Both the position numbers and the translations under genes were made by a program. Below are positions 32,402 to 43,092 of a stretch of DNA of 64,000 nucleotides, piece by piece. The stretch spans positions 9,495,201-9,559,200 of the forward strand of contig OW203984.1 of assembly GCA_934047225.1 (NCBI GenBank). Direction: 5' to 3'. The notes under the pieces are model-generated. The model was not told the origin of the DNA and did not search any database. It saw only the letters and a program-made list of their open reading frames with translations. The stretch comes from Ypsolopha sequella (Eukaryota > Arthropoda > Insecta > Lepidoptera > Ypsolophidae). The stretch's first letter is position 1. Each line of letters opens with the position of its first letter.

Positions 32402-33839
32402 TGTAGCATTGCAAATTTGGTAGTTGCGGTTATCACAAAAAGAATTTGCGTCGTTTATTTGCTTGCCGGAAAGTTTCGGGTTTACCCTCTTTTATAGACA
32501 TGAAGTTAATCGCGCGTTGCCGCGTTGCCGAGTTGTTCTCGTTCATTTGCCAAACGGAATTTATGCCGACAGCTCGTGTTGAGTTATTTTTTACAATAAT
32601 GGCGGATTTTGCCAACACGACTTCGTGATAAGTTTTAAGGTTTGTTTTGAGTTTAAATTTGGGTTATTCATTTGTGTGGAATGGTTATATAAAATTGTTT
32701 TTGTATTTCAGATAAATTTGACATATGCGTGTGGATTGATTTTTGAAAAGGATTTTTTTTTCTTCGTCGGGTGGAGGGAGTTCTGAAATCATCAGATCAT
32801 GGTATGTATTGCTTTCTTTGTATTTTGAGTCACCGGAATTTGGTTCTCATTGTTCCGTGTGGTAAAGGTTTTAATTTTGTTTTTTCTCTTCTAATTCCAG
32901 GGTGTTTGTTTTCGTGATTTACCAGCTGGCAGTGGAATGAACGCCGCGTGGTGTACGCCGTAAGCGGTTCCTTTTGTCTGTGGTGACGTGGATCGTTGAC
33001 CTTGAAGGGGGCGGCGGACGGTGTGTCATTTCCGTGGAGTGTAATGGAAAAAAAATTCAAGTAGGTGTTGGAATTTTTACTTTTATCCACACACAGTTAG
33101 GATACCGGGGACGGTATGTTTTCAGGACACATAGTTATGTGTCCTTTTAGTATTAAAGGTTAAATTTTCTTCCTGTTTCGCCGAATAACCCAAACTGTAA
33201 AATTTAATGTTCTGTATTATTTTTTTTTCTTTCCTGGTAGAACTGAATGGTGTACCAGACGATTTGGTTTTAAGAGTATGTTCGACAAATATTTATTGTT
33301 GTAGGATCTACGGCTCCCCTGAGCTAGATTTTATTTAGGGAATTGTTTCCCTTGTTTGTTTACAAGTTTTTGTTTCTTTTAAAGTTTTTTTTTAATGTAA
33401 TCTTCACAAGATTCCAAGTAATTTAGTTACCAGTGGATTAGGTGGTAACAATTCCACCTAGTTGTCACTTTATTGTTTATTTATGTCTTGGCATTACTAA
33501 TACCGATGTAATATTACTCCGGATGTTAAGGCGGCTCTTAACACAACAATTTTAAGGTACGGAAGGTCGTAGTAATGTCTTCCCAGAGAATTGCCAAATG
33601 AAGGTCTTGGCCAAACACTGGTAACAAAGATAAATTTTTCTGTTAACATCTTTCCTTATCTTGTGAATGTAGTTTGTAGTTTTGATAAAGTTAAATAAAC
33701 CTAATTGTATAGTACCTCGAAGTTTTCTTCAGAACCTTATACCATCGATTGGGTTACTATTAGGTCACTGTTTAGTTTTATCTTGTCCAGTTGCACGACT
33801 GGTGGAAAGACCGGGTACCTGCAGGTCGTGCATCTGACA
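32402..33839 (+). repeat. 5' LTR
   Basis: 1438 bp, TG...CA. Differs from the 3' LTR by only about four or five changes visible by eye, so insertion is recent. A poly(A)-signal-like AATAAA lies near 33694. Small ORFs on either strand are identical in both LTRs because the LTRs are; they are not evidence of coding. Confidence 0.95.
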
Positions 33840-33840
33840 A

Positions 33841-33848
33841 TGGCGCCC
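33841..33848 (+). other. Primer-binding site
   Basis: TGGCGCCC immediately inside the 5' LTR, one base from its end. Eight bases match the complement of a tRNA 3' terminus (lysine-tRNA-like, by analogy with other retroelements); the match does not obviously extend further. Confidence 0.75.
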
Positions 33849-34225
33849 TTACGTTTTTAAATAATAATATTTGTCGAAGGGTTATTTGGTGAAACAGGGT
33901 TTTTTTTTGTTGTTACTCGGTTTTTTTTGGTATGTGTAACATAGTTTTTTTTGTGTACTGTGTATTTTGGTTTAGTGTGTGCTTTTGCACATATAAGGAA
34001 GCTTAAGTGCTAAATTTTTTTTTTGTGAGTAACAACTTAAGGTGTATTTACACTGGTTTTTTTGGTACCAAAAATTTTTTTTAAATGGTTTTTAATTTTT
34101 TTTAGTTTACACTGAGTTGTGTTTGTGGTTGTGTAATTTTTTTTTTGCACTCAGTGATTTTGGTACCAAATTTATTTTTTGAAGAATTAAACACTTGTAA
34201 GAAACAGGAAGCAGATTTTTTTTAA

Positions 34226-34687
34226 ATGGATACTAAAGTAGTATTGTTTTTGGTCCTCTTCAAGGATGAATTAATTTACGAGTTGACTATTCGCGCCGAC
34301 ACGCCATCATCCACGGTTTTAGGTCTTTGGACGTTGTTAAGGAAGCCAGTTTTGTGTGTTTTGGTTGTTGATACCTCGGCATTTTATTTTGTTTTAATTT
34401 TATGGTGGTTTTATTGGAGTTTTGTTTTTTTTGTTTATGTATGGAGCTTCAAAACAGTGATTGTGGTTTATTTTACACTAATCTTTGGATTGAGCTTCGT
34501 GCATGAGGTTGTATTTTACAATTCTCGAGTTTTGGGGTTATGTTTTTTAATTTATTTTATTGGGGTTAGTTTGTGGTTCAGCTCGCTGCTCGAGTTGTTC
34601 CGGGTTTTGTTTTACTTGCTTTTAGGCAAGAGCCGAGGTATCGGGCAGGTTTATTTGTTTGTTTTGTTTTTTTTAACCGTCATATAA
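34226..34687 (+). CDS. 153-codon ORF inside the LTR element, possible relict gag start
   Basis: The only sizeable frame in the interior. Residues 11-40 (LFKDELIYELTIRADTPSST then VLGLWTLLRK) resemble the N-terminal L..DEL.YEL..RG....V..LR..LR pattern seen in gag-like proteins of some insect retroelements, as recalled; the remainder is extremely rich in F, L, V, W and Y because the DNA is T/G-rich, and would be a string of hydrophobic segments. No zinc knuckle, no protease. It is either a truncated, drifted gag or chance. It probably does not make a working Gag. Confidence 0.3.
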   Translation: MDTKVVLFLVLFKDELIYELTIRADTPSSTVLGLWTLLRKPVLCVLVVDTSAFYFVLILWWFYWSFVFFVYVWSFKTVIVVYFTLIFGLSFVHEVVFYNSRVLGLCFLIYFIGVSLWFSSLLELFRVLFYLLLGKSRGIGQVYLFVLFFLTVI

Positions 34688-35870
34688 TAAACATGGGGGT
34701 AATTTTTTTTCTTTAGTAATGTTTTTTTTAAGTTACTAAAATGTTTGTTTTTTTTGTTTTTTTGGGGGATTTTCTTCAACTAAAATTGAGTAATCGTTTT
34801 TATTTTATGACGTTTTTTTTGTCAGGGGTTTGGTTAGTTTCACGGACTCACGTATTAGTGAGATTCGTGTTTTGTTTTAAAATTTATTCCCCCTGCTGGA
34901 TTTGTTAGTGTCGCGACTTTTATTCGTAATGATCCCGTTTTTACACTTTTGTTTCATTCGCGAGCCCGGGTGGGAGTTGAGTTTGATTTTATGGCCAGTG
35001 TTTTAGTGTCCCAACAATATATTTGGGGGGATACCTAATTTTGTTTGAAAGGTACTGACGGACAGCATTGTCTGGCTCGTTAAGAAGTTTGGATGTTAGG
35101 TTTAAATGGATAGAATGCAGAGAGGTACGGAAGTAAGGTTGGTGATGTATGCTAGGATACACTGGGCCGGTTTTGTTAGAAATCAAATTTCGACAGTGAC
35201 CTACTCCAGCTCAAAGAGGTCTCGGTTTTTTTTTTGGTGTGGGCCATTACACACTTTTGTCCGCTGCCGTTTGGTGGTATAGGGTAGCCGTGGTTTTTTT
35301 TGGAAGTGGGCGATAATCCCTGGACGGCTGGGAGTTACTCGTTTGAGTCTCCTGGTGTTTTTTTTCCTCTCACTGGAGTGGCTTGTTTGTGCCGGTAAGT
35401 TCGATTAAGTTCGTTGATTCCGGTGAGACAGGTCATGTTGATGGTGAGGGGCCGAGGCGGAACTCTTGAATGATTTCATTTGTTTTATTTTTATAGTTGG
35501 GGGGTAGCATTTCGTCATTACGAATACTAGCGCACTACTTTTGTTGTTCCTGCAGGAAGGGTTACTTTTGTTTGGTTTTTGTTTTTATTGTCGTGGGTTC
35601 GACTTTGTTTTGGGTTTTGACGGATGTTTGTTTCTTTTGTTTTATGTTTGTCTTTGGTTTTTATTTGGTTTTGTTTGTAGGTGTGCTGTTTTCAGGCATC
35701 TACTTTAGTTATTAGGTTTTTGTTTTGTGTTGGTTTTTTTTATAAAATCATCAGGGGGGGGGTTAATTTGTTGTTTTTTCTTTTGGGTTTTAAAAATTTT
35801 TTTGTTTTTTTTTGTTGTGGTTTTACGCTGAGGGCAGCGATCGGTGCTCTAGGCGCACCTCTTATGCTTC

Positions 35871-35879
35871 GGGAGGGGG
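35871..35879 (+). other. Polypurine tract
   Basis: GGGAGGGGG three bases before the 3' LTR; the expected plus-strand primer for reverse transcription. Confidence 0.7.
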
Positions 35880-35882
35880 TTT

Positions 35883-37321
35883 TGTAGCATTGCAAATTTG
35901 GTAGTTGCGGTTATCACAAAAAGAATTTGCGTCGTTTATTTGCTTGCCGGAAAGTTTCGGGTTTACCCTCTTTTATAGACATGAAGTTAATCGCGCGTTG
36001 CCGCGTTGCCGAGTTGTTCTCGTTCATTTGCCAAACGGAATTTATGCCGACAGCTCGTGTTGAGTTATTTTTTACAATAATGGCGGATTTTGCCAACACG
36101 ACTTCGTGATAAGTTTTAAGGTTTGTTTTGAGTTTAAATTTGGGTTATTCATTTGTGTGGAATGGTTATATAAAATTGTTTTTGTATTTCAGATAAATTT
36201 GACATATGCGTGTGGATTGATTTTTGAAAAGGATTTTTTTTTCTTCGTCGGGTGGAGGGAGTTCTGAAATCATCAGATCATGGTATGTATTGCTTTCTTT
36301 GTATTTTGAGTCACCGGAATTTGGTTCTCATTGTTCCGTGTGGTAAAGGTTTTAATTTTGTTTTTTCTCTTCTAATTCCAGGGTGTTTGTTTTCGTGATT
36401 TACCAGCTGGCAGTGGAATGAACGCCGCGTGGTGTACGCCGTAAGCGGTTCCTTTTGTCTGCGGTGACGTGGATCGTTGACCTTGAAGGGGGCGGCGGAC
36501 GGTGTGTCATTTCCGTGGAGTGTAATGGAAAAAAAATTCAAGTAGGTGTTGGAATTTTTACTTTTATCCACACACAGTTAGGATACCGGGGACGGTATGT
36601 TTTCAGGACACATAGTTATGTGTCCTTTTAGTATTAAAGGTTAAATTTTCTTCCTGTTTCGCCGAATAACCCAAACTGTAAAATTTAATGTTCTGTATTA
36701 TTTTTTTTTCTTTCCTGGTAGAACTGAATGGTGTACCAGACGATTTGGTTTTAAGAGTATGTTCGACAAATATTTATTGTTGTAGGATCTACGGCTCCCC
36801 TGAGCTAGATTTTATTTAGGGAATTGTTTCCCTTGTTTGTTTACAAGTTTTTGTTTCTTTTAAAGTTTTTTTTTAATGTAATCTTCACAAGATTCCAAGT
36901 AATTTAGTTACCAGTGGATTAGGTGGTAACAATTCCACCTAGTTGTCACTTTATTGTTTATTTATGTCTTGGCATTACTAATACCGATGTAATATTACTC
37001 CGGATGTTAAGGCGGCTCTTAACACAACAATTTTAAGGTACGGAAGGTCGTAGTAATGTCTTCCCAGAGAATTGCCAAATGAAGGTCTTGGCCAAACACT
37101 GGTAACAAAGATAAATTTTTCTGTTAACATCTTTCCTTATCTTGTGAATGTAGTTTGTAGTTTTGATAAAGTTAAATAAACCTAATTGTATAGTACCTCG
37201 AAGTTTTCTTCAGAACCTTATACCATCGATTAGGTTACTATTAGGTCACTGTTTAGTTTTATCTTGTCCAGTTGCACGACTGGTGGAAAGACCGGGTACC
37301 TGCCGGTCGTGCTACCTGACA
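35883..37321 (+). repeat. 3' LTR
   Basis: 1439 bp copy of 32402-33839. Visible differences: a T/C change in GTCTGYGGTGACG, GATTGGG against GATTAGG, CTGCAGG against CTGCCGG, and a one-base length change in the last 15 bp. Confidence 0.95.
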
Positions 37322-37626
37322 AGGCCGCTTTACAATTTTATCGCATATCCCTTATCAAACGAACCAATGCATTTTCAGTCCGCCAAATTTCTATTTATTC
37401 AGCTAGCCAGCTACGCTACATGGTGATTTTAAGCACCAATTTTCCCAATAAACATATTTTTTTTTCAAATCCCTATAACTTTGACACTGTCCAACCGATT
37501 CACAATACAAAACTACTGGCGTATTCTTCAGGGCCAGCACTTTTAGACACTACAAAGAAATATATAGAATGGTGTATATGAGTGATAAACTGGCCCACGG
37601 GCATCAGTACACCCCTAGGTGTATTA
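37322..37626. other. Host flank of the LTR element
   Basis: Begins with the AGGC target duplication. ORFs 37163-37426 and 37264-37581 (+) start inside the 3' LTR and run out of it, so they are chimeric accidents. Confidence 0.4.
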
Positions 37627-37892
37627 TACAAGGTGACTTTTTGATCATCGTCCAAATTCATACTGGTGGCTTGGTAAGTGATCAGTATCATGGATCAATA
37701 ACAATTTTGGTGAAATTCGTAAAATGAAATTTCTACTCCCCATAGTGATTCACATGGGACTGGAACTGAATTTCTATGGGAAGCCGAAATTTCATATTAC
37801 GAATTTCACAAAAATTGTTACTGATCCAAGATATTGATCACTTATCAAGCCTCCAGTTCGAATTTGGACGATGATCAAAAAGTCAACTTGTA
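37627..37892. mobile_element. Foldback MITE, TACAAGGTGAC family, copy 1
   Basis: Arms of about 105 bp: TACAAGGTGACTTTTTGATC, ATCGTCCAAATTC, CTTGGTAAGTGATCAGTATC, GATCAATAACAATTTT and AAATTCGTAA-TGAAATTT on the left, the reverse complement on the right, with a loop of about 50 bp. A more divergent member is at 49156-49425. Confidence 0.85.
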
Positions 37893-38886
37893 TATGATAC
37901 ACTGGCGCTAAGAGTTTAACGGGATACGTGACGCTAGAACATCAACAACACCAGGTTTTCAAGGGCTCATTGGAAGAAACTGGGTCTCTCCTCGTATTGA
38001 AGAAAATATATTTGATTTATCCATCTTTTATCTAGGGATTCCACATATAAACAATGTTTTAAGATTTATACCTTTGTAAGAAAAAAAATGTTTTCCACCC
38101 TCTTTTTTTTGGTTTTCAAACGCCCGTTTCAAAAACGCGGTTAAGAGAATAACTTGTTTTTTTTTTTATAAAATAGGCAATACAAATATGAAGGGATGTT
38201 ATCTAAATACAATATTTTTTTCCTACATAATATTTCAGTATTAACTAAAAACACACCAATTTGTTGTTTCGCTGCGTGATCACTGGTATTGATTTTTTGA
38301 TTTTCAGAATTCTTTATTGAGGTAATAACATTTTTTTTACATTGTTAACTTAATAATAACAATATTAGTTAACAGTATACAAAAATAACACTTAAATGTT
38401 TTTACCAGATTATAACACCTATGAAAAACTTGACAACTAGTTAGCTTGAGCTATTTAAAACATGATCATAGTAAAAGATACATACTGAATTAGATATCGC
38501 TATGTTCGTCTTGGTAGCAACCGAACATTTGTTGCATGGGAAAACTTAAAGCTAACAGACAATATAAAGGAATACAAACACAAGTATTAACCTTAATGAT
38601 AATAATAATATTAATCGGTATTGCATTTGTACTACATACATTGATCACTGGTATTACGCGTCCAAGAACAAGAGGCCAAAGAGCCAACTTTTGCCATAAG
38701 ACTTATGCTTACCGGGTAATAAAAAGTAAAAAGGCTATGCCATCCTCTTAAATTGACTTACTCGATCTCAACCCGTTCGTTATCGATTATCGTTAACAAA
38801 ATAATAAAGATTATAAATATGTTTTATAACGAAATACGTTATATTACCAAATATAATCCAAAATACCCAGAATAGGTAATAAAAAA
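37893..38886. other. AT-rich DNA, one incidental small ORF
   Basis: About 1 kb. A 71-codon ATG frame at 38536-38751 (+) has one hydrophobic segment (TLMIIIILIGIAFVLHTLI), but the complementary strand is open over the same interval and no family is recognised. Confidence 0.35.
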
Positions 38887-39032
38887 TGTGCTCTTATTAT
38901 TATTTTTCAAACCCACACCTTTATTAGTATGGGAAAACAATTCAAAATTTTGGTAATTCAGGACGTGTTTTTAATTAATTACAAAGCCTCCACATTTGAT
39001 TTCATCATGTAATAAGATTTAATGGACGAATA
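38887..39032 (+). repeat. Dispersed repeat, copy 2 of 2
   Basis: Partner of 27553-27703, same strand, roughly 85-90% identical by eye. Confidence 0.75.
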
Positions 39033-39984
39033 TGAATTTATAGCACACCGTGCGTAAAATGACCACTTTACGGCATTTTCCGCACTTGAGCTATAAAAAA
39101 TTGTACGAAACTCGTGCGAGAAACTTTTTCTCGACTCGTGTGATTGCAGCACTCGCCTTCGGCTCGTGCCGCAAACTCACACTCGTCAGAAAACGTTTCA
39201 TCGCTTTCGTATCGTAATGTACTATTTTGTAACTACTTGATTCACTAGCTAGTAATGCACATATTGGACGCTCACGAGGGCCTTCCTTAAATTGTTAAAG
39301 ATGAACAGAAAGACACGCTTTACTATTACAGTTTCTATTTTGTAACGAAACTCTTGAAATATCTACTACACCATTCCCTAGAACTTTTTATTCTATAAAT
39401 GAATATAAAACCGTAGTGGATAATAGCCAAACACGAAATATGCATTTTCATCCGCGCTTGTTTCCATGTAAAATAAAAATGTTCTCTTATAAATGAGATA
39501 TACGAGTCATACGTGAGCGCTTCCGGGAGATGAAACATGGACAAAGGGGTTAAAGAGAATGCATTTCTTTTCAATTTGATTCGTAATTGTTTCGTACGAC
39601 CTTGTTTAATTAAATGTCGAATGAAAGCGGCTAATGAGGGTACCTCTGTGGTTTAATTGAAACTGGTTACTGAAAACATTATTCTTATATTATTCATTTA
39701 CTACGTGGGACAGTTTTGACCTATAAGAAATAGTAAGGTTTGTTGGAACCATCTTCCCCCAATTAATCTTACATAGTACAAATTTTAAAGAAAATATTAA
39801 TGAAATCCCAAATTTATTTAATAATTCTTTGGTTGGTTACAAAACAAGAATAAAACAAAAAAATAAAAAAAATAAAAATAAAACTGAGGAGAAAAAAACC
39901 ATCCACTTATCTCGATTAGCCCCAAGTCTCAAAAGCCAGTCGGATAAAGGATTATTATATCATTAATTTTTCTTCTCATAGCAT
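39033..39984. other. Non-coding stretch
   Basis: About 950 bases. CTCGTGCGAG / CTCGACTCGTG boxes at 39095-39190 look like repeat debris; nothing coding. Confidence 0.35.
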
Positions 39985-40200
39985 CTACACAAAATGATCT
40001 TCACTTGTTTCAAAAGAAAGATTGTTAGGGTCCTTGCTACTGAATATAGTATAGAACTTGGCAAGTTTTCACAGTCAATTATTTGCGTGTATGATATAAC
40101 CGTTTAAACTTTACCTGTGAAAATTTGCCAAATTCAACATATTCAGTAGCAAGGACCCGTACAAACTTTCTTTTAAAACAAGTGTTCATTATTGCAGGAA
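39985..40200. repeat. Inverted duplication with about 85-bp arms
   Basis: Left arm 39985-40072 (ACTTGTTTCAAAAGAAAG, GGGTCCTTGCTACTGAATAT, CTTGGCAAGTTTTCACAG) and right arm about 40113-40200 are reverse complements with several substitutions. Both arms, read outward from their own strand, encode CFKRKxVRVLATEY...GKFSQ. Confidence 0.85.
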
Positions 40201-40390
40201 CTGAAGCATTGACTGAATGAACATCCACAAACCTCGGCACCCAAATTGATCTCAATCCTTTTTTCGCTGAAGCCGATAATCCTGCACTGCTAAATCCTAC
40301 TAAATTGGGCCCCTTTTTCACACTTATGTTTTTGGTGGGATTTCTATATACAAGGTGTAAACAGACTGCGACCTTTAAATAAAAGCACAT
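40113..40390 (-). CDS. Exon-like open frame, unknown protein
   Basis: The minus-strand frame (part of an ORF 40079-40390) reads VKKGPNLVGFSSAGLSASAK, KGLRSIWVPRFVDVHSVN, ASVPAIMNTCFKRKFVRVLA, TEYVEFGKFSQ and is followed directly by CAG|GTAAAG, a good splice-donor look-alike. The last third is duplicated in inverted orientation at 39985-40072 with the reading frame conserved, an amino-acid-level similarity that suggests it was once coding. No family is recognised; it may be a transposon or a decayed host exon. No confident acceptor was found upstream. Confidence 0.25.
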
Positions 40391-40545
40391 ACTCTACTGA
40401 TCGTTTCTGAAGGAAAATAACCGCGAAAAACTTCAGAGAAGATGATATTAACTTATAAACTTATTAACTTATAGACTTTATCTCGCAGGAGGAAGGTCTA
40501 TTTTAGAACGCTACGCATGAATGGACGACGCTCGTTCTCAGTGCG

Positions 40546-40919
40546 TTAAGAGCGGTTTCAGAGCTGGATTTTGAATAACTTGCCTTTTTCATCTTTATAG
40601 AAACAGAATATTTAAATTCAAAATTCACTCAATAGTTATTCAACAAAACCTATTAACTATGTATTGTGTATGCTGCCATTGCAAAGTTTCCATTGGTTTC
40701 TGTAAATTAATTATGAATTCCTAAAATAATTTAAAAATGTTAAATATTTTTTTTCTTATTTACAGAAACCAATAGAAAGTTTACGATTGCAACATACACA
40801 ATACATAGGTAATAAGGTTTTTTTTTAAAGTATTCAGTGAATTCTGAGTTTCAGTGTTCTATTTCGATAAATTAGAAAAAGGCGGGTTTTTCACAATCCG
40901 GCTGCGAAACCGCTCTTAA
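40546..40919. mobile_element. Foldback MITE, TTAA family, copy B (most complete)
   Basis: Bounded by TTAA at 40546-40549 and 40916-40919. Ends GAGCGGTTTCAGAGCTGGAT and ATCCGGCTGCGAAACCGCTC. Arms of about 155 bp pair through ACTCAATAGTTATTCAACAA, CTATGTATTGTGTATG and TTCCATTGGTTTCTGTAAA. The TTAA target is that of the piggyBac superfamily; no transposase here to confirm it. Confidence 0.85.
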
Positions 40920-41636
40920 GTTCACGCATTTTTGTTTGTAACTCAATTATTTCCAAAATATGGGTATGTTTCTTAGGAAAAGTGGTTCAGTATGATCAAT
41001 AAAATATGTAGTTTCATTTAAAAAGCAGCAATCTATTTACATTGAACATTTTATTTTTCATTTAGTTACTAATGAAAACACGACTGACGAAATCCTTTCA
41101 CAAGCCCAACCAGACTCTATAGAGTCTCTCTTTTATTAAAACGTAAGCACAGACTTGAATAAGACATAACGAGATACAGCTCTGATGAAAGGGTCTAGCG
41201 ACGATCTAATGAATAATAATGCCTGCTCCATGCCACTTGAGATATACAAAGTTTTGAGCAGGCGCGCCCATGCTTGAGATATCGTGGAAGGGTCACCTGA
41301 GCTTTTAGAACAAATTTCGCCTTTAAAATAATGAGCTATTAATTTTCTTAATTTATTTGGTATATGTATAAATGAACTATAAAATAATGGTGGGATTCAA
41401 GAGGCTTTAAATTTTGCACTATAATATTTATACTTTCAGTATAGATATAGTATAGTATAGTATAGGCTGTAATCAGTGGCACATTTTGTCCTTTATAACG
41501 CTTGTGTGCCGCTTGGGGAGTTTCTCACCCTTGTTAGTTAACAAAAATATTGAAATCTACAAAATTAAATAAAAAGTTGACATAAAATTCGATCTTTTTC
41601 CTTTTAATACAATATATATATATATTAAAAGAAAAG
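40920..41636. other. Non-coding stretch
   Basis: About 700 bases. Contains a short TATAG tandem run (41446-41465) and an AT dinucleotide run near 41614. Nothing coding. Confidence 0.35.
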
Positions 41637-41992
41637 GTGGTAGAGCTGATGCCGGGCTCGACTGCGGAGGTACCACCATCTTACTCGGAGACCCCCTCGA
41701 AGTAATTCGGGGAAAGAGTAAGAGGACAGCTCACAGGCAAAAAACCAGGAGGCCCACCATGCCTGGGACCGATGGATGGCGGTATATCCGTCCCTAATAG
41801 CCGGGCCTTATATGGAACAGACTGGTGACGGGCAGCGGCGTTACTGGTGCGAGGGTTCCGGCACCGCGCTCACCAACCCGCCTGCCCAGCGTGTGTGAGT
41901 ATGGGCAATTCTTTCAGGATGACCGCCGGGAGTGGCAAAGTCCTGGAAAGGCTTATGTCCAGCAGTGGACGAACTATGGATGGATGGATGAA
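41637..41992 (+). repeat. Retroposon-like repeat, copy 2 of 3
   Basis: Starts GGTGGTAGAGCTGATGCCG, ends CCAGCAGTGGACGAACTATG with GATGGATG. Fuller in the middle than copy 1 (retains the GAGGGTTCCGGCACCGCGCT block). The ORF 41825-42010 is a translation of the repeat. Confidence 0.75.
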
Positions 41993-42797
41993 CTAGAAGA
42001 GAGCTGGTAGGTTAGGTTCGAAGTTTAGGTATGGCGAGTCGCGGAACGTAGTAGAAAATGGCGTCCCATTTTATTTCTTCCCAAAGTACTTAAAAATGCC
42101 TCAATTTTTTAGTTCTTTTCAACTCTCTAACAAAATCAAGCATTCGGGTAGAAGAGTTCTTTGGTCATAACCTTATCGACCCATTCCCCCACTGGGCCAA
42201 GCATGGTTTTGGCATTTTTGGGATAATATTGCTTACTTAAATTTACTAGACTAGGGTTGCCAGACTTAATTGACAAAAATATAGAGCATTGCCTTACACC
42301 GTATACAACCTCTTTTCGTGGAGGGTACCTACTGTCACAAGTAAACCTTCCTACGCAGTATGCCAAGCAAAAATGATTCTTGCTGACATCATATGTATTT
42401 TAATGGACGCGTATATTGTAGTGAAAAATCAGTATAGTTTTTATAATAACTGATTAATTAGTTATAGAAAAGCACAAAACATTTTGAATTTTTGCAAAAT
42501 TTCTATTAACTATTACCGAAGTTAGCAACACCGATTTTTATAAATTTTTGTATGAAATAGTGTCAGATGGCGTCACGATACATGCCGTTAAACTCACTTT
42601 CATTGCAAATAACTTCGTCATATTTTATAATATCGAAAAAGTAATTTTACTACTTTTTTTGGCTTTTTAAACGCAATTAACTTTCATAAAAATCTACATG
42701 TAGGGGACGGGCTCATTGTTGGTTGAAATTGTGGAAATAATAAAAGTTCCATCTTCGTTGAGTCAAATTATCTGGCAAGTAATTCGATGCAGCCGGC

Positions 42798-42950
42798 GTA
42801 GCACAGTGTTTAATCACGCGCGACGCCACTTAGTTGAATCACAGGTGCGAAGAGAGTGACACAATGTTTACTGCGATTAAACAGTATGTCAAGCTCCTCG
42901 CACCTGTGATTCAACTAAGTGGCGTCGCGCGCGATTAAATACTGTGCTAC
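42798..42950. repeat. Long hairpin: 53-bp arms, 47-bp loop
   Basis: Arms 42798-42850 and 42898-42950 are reverse complements at 51 of 53 positions (GTAGCACAGT, TTAATC, CGCGACGCCACTTAGTTGAA, TCACAGGTGCGA blocks). The loop contains a further small stem (GTTTA...TAAAC). GC-rich relative to flanks, no ORF. Confidence 0.95.
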
Positions 42951-43092
42951 CAGGCCTGGTGAACTCAACAAAAGTAAATATTATTAATTATTGCTAATAA
43001 ACAACTTTCACTAAATTATATTTAACTTGTTAAGGGATAATTGAAGTCCATTTGTTTTTATTAATCAATAACTGATAAATGGACTACAAAAA

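Larger units (their letters stand above)
33849..35882 (+). other. LTR element interior, G+T-rich strand
   Basis: Over 2 kb the plus strand is dominated by T and G with long T runs and very few A or C blocks, unlike both LTRs and flanks. Ends in the polypurine tract GGGAGGGGG at 35871-35879. Apart from the 153-codon frame, ORFs (for example 35497-35715, 35681-35887) are hydrophobic translations of TTTTGTT sequence. Confidence 0.8.
32402..37321 (+). mobile_element. Complete non-autonomous LTR retrotransposon, 4.92 kb
   Basis: Two near-identical direct repeats of 1438-1439 bp, both starting TGTAGCATTGC and ending in TGACA, flank a 2.04-kb interior. The 4-bp target duplication AGGC lies at 32398-32401 and 37322-37325. 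One base after the 5' LTR is TGGCGCCC (33841-33848), complementary to a tRNA 3' end ending GGGCGCCA; the 3' LTR is preceded by the purine run GGGAGGGGG. There is no protease, reverse transcriptase, RNase H or integrase. The 4-bp duplication and primer site favour the Gypsy superfamily. By structure (long LTRs, non-coding interior) it resembles a LARD-type element. Confidence 0.95.

Noticed and set aside
32433..33090. ORFs on the minus strand of the 5' LTR (repeated in the 3' LTR)
   Set aside because: Their conservation only reflects the identity of the LTRs; they lie in non-coding regulatory sequence.
35497..35887. Hydrophobic membrane-protein ORFs in the LTR element
   Set aside because: They are translations of T/G-rich low-complexity DNA and overlap each other in different frames.
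37163..37581. 87- and 105-codon ORFs at the LTR edge
   Set aside because: Both begin inside the 3' LTR and continue into host flank, so they postdate the insertion and are accidental.
38536..38751. 71-codon small membrane protein
   Set aside because: The opposite strand is open over the same interval, no motif or repeat partner supports it, and such ORFs are expected by chance in 64 kb.
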